This document shows positions 59,424-64,000 of a stretch of DNA of 64,000 nucleotides, piece after piece. The notes below the pieces were generated by a model. The model was not told the origin of the DNA. It searched no databases and saw only the letters and a program-made list of their open reading frames with translations. Each line of letters starts with the position of its first letter. Positions within the stretch are counted from its first letter, which is position 1. The stretch spans positions 2,666,001 to 2,730,000 of the forward strand of contig NZ_CP048812.1 in NCBI RefSeq assembly GCF_010977575.1, in the 5' to 3' direction. The stretch comes from Halomonas socia (GTDB lineage Bacteria > Pseudomonadota > Gammaproteobacteria > Pseudomonadales > Halomonadaceae). The translations under genes were made by a program, and so were the position numbers.

Positions 59424-60150
59424 GGAGGTGTTCGCCGCCCTCGACGTGGCACCGCTGGTATGGGCCGGCTGTGGCCTGACGCTGCTGGTGGGGGCCTTCG
59501 TACAACGTGCCACCGGCTTTGGCCTGGCAGTGATCGGTGCGCCGCTGTTGCTGATGCTGGAGCCGCGCCTGGTGCCGGTGATCCTGGTGCTGTTCGGCTT
59601 CACCGTGTCGCTGATGATGGTCGGCAAGTATCGCCATGAGGTGCGCGTGACCTTCATTGGCACGGCACTGGTGGGGCGGATGCCGGGCACGCTGCTGGGC
59701 ATCTGGCTGCTGCTGGCGGCACCGCTGGCGCTGCTCGAGAACGCCATTGCCTTGATCGTGCTAAGCGCGGTGGCGGTCAGCCTGCTCAATATCAGCGTGC
59801 CGGTCAATCGCGCGAGCCTGTTCGTGGCCGGGGTGCTGTCGGGGATATTCGGCACCGTCTCGGCGATCGGTGGGCCGCCTATCGCCATGCTGATGCACCG
59901 CCTGCCGCCGGACAGCGCGCGGGGCAATCTCGCCGCCTACTTCATCTGCAGCTCGCTGATGACGCTGCTGGCCCTGGCGCTGGCCGGGCAGATCCGGCTC
60001 TGGCACCTGACCCTTGCCGCCAGCCTGTTCCCCTGGCTGCTGGTCGGCAATGCGCTGGCCAATGCCTGCGCCCACCGCTTCGACCGCCGTACGCTGACCT
60101 GGTCGTCGATGGCGCTCTCCACTCTGGCGGCGCTGGGGTTACTACTCTAG
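59416..60150 (+). CDS. TSUP-family (TauE/SafE) membrane transporter
   Basis: A 244-residue protein with about eight helices. The repeated family motif appears as GAFVQRATGFGLAVIGAPLL and GVLSGIFGTVSAIGGPPIAM. Members export sulfite, sulfonates or related anions; the exact substrate is not readable. It overlaps the MFS gene, so the two transporters are cotranscribed. It ends three bases before the PHO box of pstS. Confidence 0.9.
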   Translation: MPEEVFAALDVAPLVWAGCGLTLLVGAFVQRATGFGLAVIGAPLLLMLEPRLVPVILVLFGFTVSLMMVGKYRHEVRVTFIGTALVGRMPGTLLGIWLLLAAPLALLENAIALIVLSAVAVSLLNISVPVNRASLFVAGVLSGIFGTVSAIGGPPIAMLMHRLPPDSARGNLAAYFICSSLMTLLALALAGQIRLWHLTLAASLFPWLLVGNALANACAHRFDRRTLTWSSMALSTLAALGLLL

Positions 60151-60153
60151 CCG

Positions 60154-60187
60154 CTGTCACATTCCTGCAACGAACCCCCTGCATGAT
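60154..60187 (+). promoter_or_regulatory. PHO box and promoter of the pst operon
   Basis: CTGTCAC-ATTC-CTGCAAC (60154-60171) has the two 7-bp direct repeats of a PhoB site. A -10-like CATGAT (60182-60187) lies 10 bp further, the usual arrangement where PhoB replaces the -35. The operon should be induced by phosphate starvation. Confidence 0.8.
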
Positions 60188-60272
60188 CACTCCTGCGATC
60201 GGCAATCAGCCGACCTGAGCTGGAACCAGCGCGCCGCGCAGTCCAGTAACCAACGCAGAGAGGATCGTGAAG

Positions 60273-61286
60273 ATGAACGTCAACAAGCGTACCTTGGGAA
60301 TCGCCATCGTGGCAGGTCTGGCTAGCGGTATCTCTACCGCAGCCATGGCGCGCGACACCATCCAGATTGCCGGTTCTTCCACGGTGCTGCCTTTCGCCAG
60401 TATCGTCGCCGAAGAGTTTGGCGCCTCCTTCCCGCAGTTCGATACGCCGGTGGTAGGCTCAGGTGGTTCCGGTGGCGGGTTGCGGCAGTTCTGTCAGGGG
60501 GTTGGTGAAAATACCATCGACATTGCCAACTCTTCGCGGGCCATCCGTAGCGCCGAGATCGAGAATTGTAACGCCAACGGCGTCGAGGAAATTCTCGAGG
60601 TCATGTTTGGCTATGATGGTATTGTATTCGCCTCACGAATCGACCGTGAGTCCTTCGAGTTGACGCCATCGCATGTTTTTGCCGCTGCGGCCGCCGAACT
60701 CAACATCGACGGCGAGACCGTTGAAAACCCCTACACTCGCTGGTCTGAGATCGATGACTCGTTGCCCGACCAGGAAATCGTGCTGGTTATCCCGGCATCG
60801 AACCATGGCACGCGTGAAGTCTTCGAGGAAAAGGTACTTCATTTGGGCTGTGATGCCTACGATATGGAAGGCGAAGCCTGCGACGCGCTGCGGGGAGATG
60901 GTCGAATCATCGAGATCGCCGGCGACTACACTGAGACACTGGCGCGCCTTGATGCCCAGGAAGATGCGGTCGGGGTATTCGGGCTGAGCTTCTATGATCA
61001 GAACCGTGACCGTCTGCAAGTTGCCACTGTAGATGGCGTTACTCCTAGCCTTGAGACGATTGGCTCTGGCGAGTATCCGGTATCCCGTCCGCTGTTCTTC
61101 TATGTCAAGGGTGAGCACCTCGACCAGATTCCTGGCTTGGCCGAGTACACCGAGTTCTTCCTAGATGAAATGACATCAGGGTTTGGCAGTCCGTTGGAAG
61201 ATGCCGGTCTGATTCCGATGGATGACGGTGAGCGTGATGAAGCACTAGAAGCATTCCAGGCGCGTACCGTTGCCACGGGTGAATAA
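60273..61286 (+). CDS. pstS: Phosphate ABC transporter substrate-binding protein PstS
   Basis: A periplasmic phosphate-binding protein of 337 residues. A signal peptide (cleavage near AAMARD) is followed by the phosphate loop IAGSSTVLPFAS and GSGGSGGGLRQFCQG. A second ligand region reads IANSSRAIRSAE, and PASNHGTREVFE closes the site. It belongs to the group with two extra cysteine pairs (CNAN, CDAYD). ATG 60273 has AGAGGA nine bases upstream; the GTG at 60267 is too close. Base composition is visibly less GC-rich than in the preceding genes. Confidence 0.94.
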   Translation: MNVNKRTLGIAIVAGLASGISTAAMARDTIQIAGSSTVLPFASIVAEEFGASFPQFDTPVVGSGGSGGGLRQFCQGVGENTIDIANSSRAIRSAEIENCNANGVEEILEVMFGYDGIVFASRIDRESFELTPSHVFAAAAAELNIDGETVENPYTRWSEIDDSLPDQEIVLVIPASNHGTREVFEEKVLHLGCDAYDMEGEACDALRGDGRIIEIAGDYTETLARLDAQEDAVGVFGLSFYDQNRDRLQVATVDGVTPSLETIGSGEYPVSRPLFFYVKGEHLDQIPGLAEYTEFFLDEMTSGFGSPLEDAGLIPMDDGERDEALEAFQARTVATGE

Positions 61287-61306
61287 TACCGCTGTAACCT
61301 GCTGAC

Positions 61307-61333
61307 GACGAGGGTGGCCAAGCCACCCTCGTC
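61307..61333 (+). promoter_or_regulatory. Intercistronic hairpin between pstS and pstC
   Basis: A perfect 12-bp stem GACGAGGGTGGC/GCCACCCTCGTC with loop CAA lies 20 bp after the pstS stop and 31 bp before pstC. There is no T-run. Such hairpins can protect the pstS message and keep PstS in excess over the permease. Confidence 0.75.
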
Positions 61334-61364
61334 GCAGATTGTGATCGTTAATTTTGGAGACAAG

Positions 61365-62735
61365 ATGAATAATCTTGCCCTGATTGTCACCGTGCTGATT
61401 GTAATGGCTGTGGCCTATCAACTGGGCTTGACGCGGAGCAAGTCAGTCGTAGGAGGTGGCCAGCGTTTGCACTCGCGTCCAGGTTACTACGGCATTCTGG
61501 TGGCGCTTTGGTGTGGTGTGCCGACATTGCTGCTATTGGCGCTGTGGGGGATTTTTGGCAACGACATCATTCAGTTTCTGGTATCCCAACAGTTACCACC
61601 AGAAACGGCCGCTTTCAGCGAGCGCGAGATGCTGCTACAGATGCGACGTATTGCTGCTCTGGCGTCAGGACAAAACGTCAGTGATCCCCAGCAGTATGAG
61701 CTTTCTGCTGCAGCTCAGCAAGCTCGGCTGGAGAGCCTAGGGCACTTGGTTTTACTGGCAAGCATGTCCGTTCTGGCGGTTCTCGGCCTCGTGCTGTCAA
61801 GGCGCAAGATTACACCTGATATGCGAGCTCGCAATCATGTGGAGCGCGTCATCATGGTTGCGTTGGCGCTGAGTTCTGGCGTGGCGATTTTGACGACAGT
61901 AGGTATCGTACTGTCGATGATCGGCGAAGCGATGAACTTTTTCCGCTTTATCAGCCCCGCCGATTTCTTCTTTGGCACCACCTGGAATCCGCGTTTTAGC
62001 ACATCGGGTGATGCTGGGCAGGGTGAGTTCGGCTTGCTGCCTCTGCTATGGGGCACCTTGATGGTTAGTAGCATCGCGCTGCTGGTGGCCATTCCCCTGG
62101 GGCTGATGACGGCGATCTACATGTCCGAATATGCACCGCCATCGCTGCGTAATGTGGCGAAGCCGGTCATCGAGGTGCTGGCGGGCATTCCAACCATAGT
62201 TTATGGGTTTTTCGCGTTGATCGTGATTGGCCCTTTCCTATCGGGACTTGGCGACTTGGTGGGAATCAGCATTCGTACCACCAGTGCGCTCACCGCTGGG
62301 CTGGTGATGGGTATCATGATCATCCCATTCGTCTCGTCTCTCTCCGATGACATCATCACCCAGGTGCCCAAGGCACTGCGCGACGGCGCGCTGGGACTGG
62401 GTGCCACCAAGTCCGAAACCATTCGTCAGGTGGTGCTGCCTGCGGCCCTGCCGGGTATCGTCGGGGCTTTTCTGCTGGCGGCGAGTCGGGCTATCGGCGA
62501 GACCATGATCGTGGTATTGGCGGCGGGTAATAATCCGGTACTCCACGCTAACCCCTTCGAGGCGGTGTCGACAATTACCGTGACCATTGTCAATCAGTTG
62601 ACCGGTGATATGGATTTCGCCAGCCCGCAGTCGCTGGTCGCTTTTGCACTCGGCTTGACGCTGTTCGTGATCACACTGGGCTTGAACGTCATCGCGTTGG
62701 TGATAGTGCGCCGCTATCGTCAGCAATATGAATAA
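61365..62735 (+). CDS. pstC: Phosphate ABC transporter permease PstC
   Basis: A 456-residue inner-membrane subunit. The C-terminal 280 residues are the classic permease, with FGLLPLLWGTLMVSSIALLV, EVLAGIPTIVYGFFALIV and the EAA loop (PKALRDGALGLGATKSETIRQ, in part). The N-terminal 170 residues add extra helices and a periplasmic stretch, as in the long PstC of marine gammaproteobacteria (E. coli PstC has 319). ATG 61365 follows TTTTGGAG. The pstA gene follows after 15 bp. Confidence 0.93.
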   Translation: MNNLALIVTVLIVMAVAYQLGLTRSKSVVGGGQRLHSRPGYYGILVALWCGVPTLLLLALWGIFGNDIIQFLVSQQLPPETAAFSEREMLLQMRRIAALASGQNVSDPQQYELSAAAQQARLESLGHLVLLASMSVLAVLGLVLSRRKITPDMRARNHVERVIMVALALSSGVAILTTVGIVLSMIGEAMNFFRFISPADFFFGTTWNPRFSTSGDAGQGEFGLLPLLWGTLMVSSIALLVAIPLGLMTAIYMSEYAPPSLRNVAKPVIEVLAGIPTIVYGFFALIVIGPFLSGLGDLVGISIRTTSALTAGLVMGIMIIPFVSSLSDDIITQVPKALRDGALGLGATKSETIRQVVLPAALPGIVGAFLLAASRAIGETMIVVLAAGNNPVLHANPFEAVSTITVTIVNQLTGDMDFASPQSLVAFALGLTLFVITLGLNVIALVIVRRYRQQYE

Positions 62736-62750
62736 TTGGCAGGGGGCATC

Positions 62751-64000
62751 TTGAATACCATCACTCAAGCGTCGCGCGGTGAGCGTCTTGCCATTATCGA
62801 GCGGTCACTGGCATCGCGGCATCGCCAAGAGAAGAGGTTTCGTCGCCTTGGGCTGGCCGCGGTAGTGACCGGCATGGTGCTAGTGCTGATCCTGTTCGCG
62901 AGCATTCTGATGCGTGGTTTGCCAGCCTTCTGGCAGGCAACGTTTTACCTGGATATCCACTTCGACTCCGACATTGTCAATGTATCAGAGCGGCCAATTC
63001 AGCAAGAGGGTGAGAGTAATGCTGACTTTCGTGAGCGCGATTTCACTTGGCAGAGCGAAGTAGGGCGCGTCAATTGGCAACAGCTGATCGATAATGCCTT
63101 AGCAGAGGCTCTTGGCGAAGAGATCGAACCCCAGCAGACACGCGACCTTCGGGCATTGGTAACATCGGCCGAGAGACGCACTCTGCGTGACCGGTTCATT
63201 GAGGATCAGTCGTTATTGGGTGAGACGCACACCATAAAGTTGTTGGCAAGTGCCAACGTCGATGTCTGGATCAAAGGAAATATCAACCGTGATCTTCCGG
63301 ACAGTCAGCAACAGTTGAGCGCCCAGACTCGCGAGTGGGCAGACCATCTTTACGAGGAAGGAGTGATTACCAATGCGTTCAGCACAGCGCTGTTCCTGAA
63401 TACAGACTCGCGCAGCTCTTTGGCATCGGCAGGGCTCGCGGGGGCATTCATGGGCTCGCTGTTCATGATGTTGATCGTCATGCTGCTGTCGATTCCGATA
63501 GGCGTGGCGAGTGCCATTTATCTGGAAGAGTTTGCCCCGAAGAATCGTCTGACCGATCTCATTGAGATCAATATCAATAATCTGGCGGCGGTGCCGTCAA
63601 TCGTTTTTGGTTTGTTGGGAGCGGCGATTTTCATTGGCTATTTGAGGCTTCCACTGTCGGCACCACTGGTAGGTGGTCTGGTGCTGACACTGATGACACT
63701 TCCCACTATCATTATCGCAACGCGTGCCGCGCTACGTTCAATTCCCAACTCTATTCGCCAGGCCGCACTAGGAATGGGTGCTTCCAAGGTCCAGACGGTT
63801 TTCCATCACGTGCTGCCGCTGGCCCTTCCTGGAATATTGACAGGGTCGATTCTCGGGGTGGCCCAGGCGCTAGGGGAGACGGCCCCCTTGCTTCTGATTG
63901 GCATGAATGCGTTTGTGTCCAACATTCCCGCGACGCCCTTCGACCAAGCCTCGGCGTTACCGGTACAGATATACCTATGGCAGGGCAATGAGCTGCGCAA
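62751..64000 (+). CDS. pstA: Phosphate ABC transporter permease PstA, C-terminus outside the window
   Basis: The frame starts at TTG 62751, directly after AGGGGGCATC, and is open to the window edge (416 codons). After a first helix (VVTGMVLVLILFASILM) comes an inserted periplasmic region of about 160 residues (Glu/Gln/Arg-rich). The permease part follows: LAGAFMGSLFMMLIVMLLS, NNLAAVPSIVFGLLGAA and the EAA loop ALGMGASKVQTVFHH. Long PstA proteins pair with long PstC. The remaining C terminus, and pstB/phoU, should lie to the right. Confidence 0.9.
   Translation, partial: MNTITQASRGERLAIIERSLASRHRQEKRFRRLGLAAVVTGMVLVLILFASILMRGLPAFWQATFYLDIHFDSDIVNVSERPIQQEGESNADFRERDFTWQSEVGRVNWQQLIDNALAEALGEEIEPQQTRDLRALVTSAERRTLRDRFIEDQSLLGETHTIKLLASANVDVWIKGNINRDLPDSQQQLSAQTREWADHLYEEGVITNAFSTALFLNTDSRSSLASAGLAGAFMGSLFMMLIVMLLSIPIGVASAIYLEEFAPKNRLTDLIEININNLAAVPSIVFGLLGAAIFIGYLRLPLSAPLVGGLVLTLMTLPTIIIATRAALRSIPNSIRQAALGMGASKVQTVFHHVLPLALPGILTGSILGVAQALGETAPLLLIGMNAFVSNIPATPFDQASALPVQIYLWQGNELR

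Overview
This window looks like a stretch of a high-GC gammaproteobacterial chromosome, most likely Halomonas or another member of the Halomonadaceae. The evidence is strong GC bias at third positions and gammaproteobacterial gene sets in familiar order (ffs-dnaX-ybaB-recR-rnd-ycgL-ycgN, yadG-yadH-queF, yqjD-yqjE-yqjK, pst). The species is inferred from protein character; no database was searched. Most of the window is core genome, densely packed and largely intact.

Layout. 1-2.1 kb: aminotransferase (cut by the window edge), ribosome-assembly GTPase RbgA and methionine sulfoxide reductase MsrB, all on the minus strand. 2.2-2.9 kb: three alternating tRNA-Glu/tRNA-Gly pairs plus one decayed tRNA-Gly copy. 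3-6.7 kb: ABC exporter, QueF (queuosine synthesis), nitroreductase and thioesterase. 6.8-8.2 kb: tRNA-Ser followed by a small degraded island (ISL3-type transposase remnant and a HigB/HigA-like toxin-antitoxin pair with a frameshifted toxin). 8.4-13.6 kb: carboxymuconolactone decarboxylase-like protein, chromate transporter and a copper-export operon with a Met-rich periplasmic protein. 14-19.2 kb: two small proteins and an RND efflux pair. 19.4-26.5 kb: flavoprotein, stress-associated yqjDEK membrane set, outer-membrane phospholipase A and an MscK-type channel. 26.5-30.2 kb: two pirins, an isochorismatase-like hydrolase and a divergent LysR regulator. 30.3-35.5 kb: TlyA methyltransferase, AbrB-family membrane protein, then a two-gene unit of an ATP-grasp ligase and a 681-residue protein carrying a papain-like Cys-His-Asn signature. 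35.7-41 kb: 4.5S RNA and the dnaX-to-ycgN run. 41-49 kb: secreted glycine-repeat protein, oligopeptidase B, VWA protein, class II glutamine amidotransferase and FadD. 49-60 kb: HrpA, a FabH-like synthase, MlaA, a PP2C/STAS partner-switch pair, transaldolase, MFS and TSUP transporters. 60-64 kb: PHO-box-controlled pstS-pstC-pstA, cut at the right edge.

How the genes work together. Several groups concern the envelope: MlaA and PldA (outer-membrane lipid asymmetry), MscK (osmotic shock), RND/MFS/ABC exporters, and copper and chromate resistance. FadD, with a candidate PsrA site, and the FabH-like enzyme connect fatty-acid degradation and synthesis. The PP2C/STAS pair resembles the Pseudomonas HsbR/HsbA switch.

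The observations most worth following are the ATP-grasp plus papain-like pair (a possible peptide-ligating/peptide-cleaving system), a dispersed repeat present in two copies (21.7 and 49.0 kb), a perfect FNR/ANR-type box with no obvious target gene, and single-base frame disruptions that all fall in or next to short homopolymer runs (7.2 kb, 7.4 kb, 26.7 kb, 39.04 kb). These last may be real decay or assembly error.
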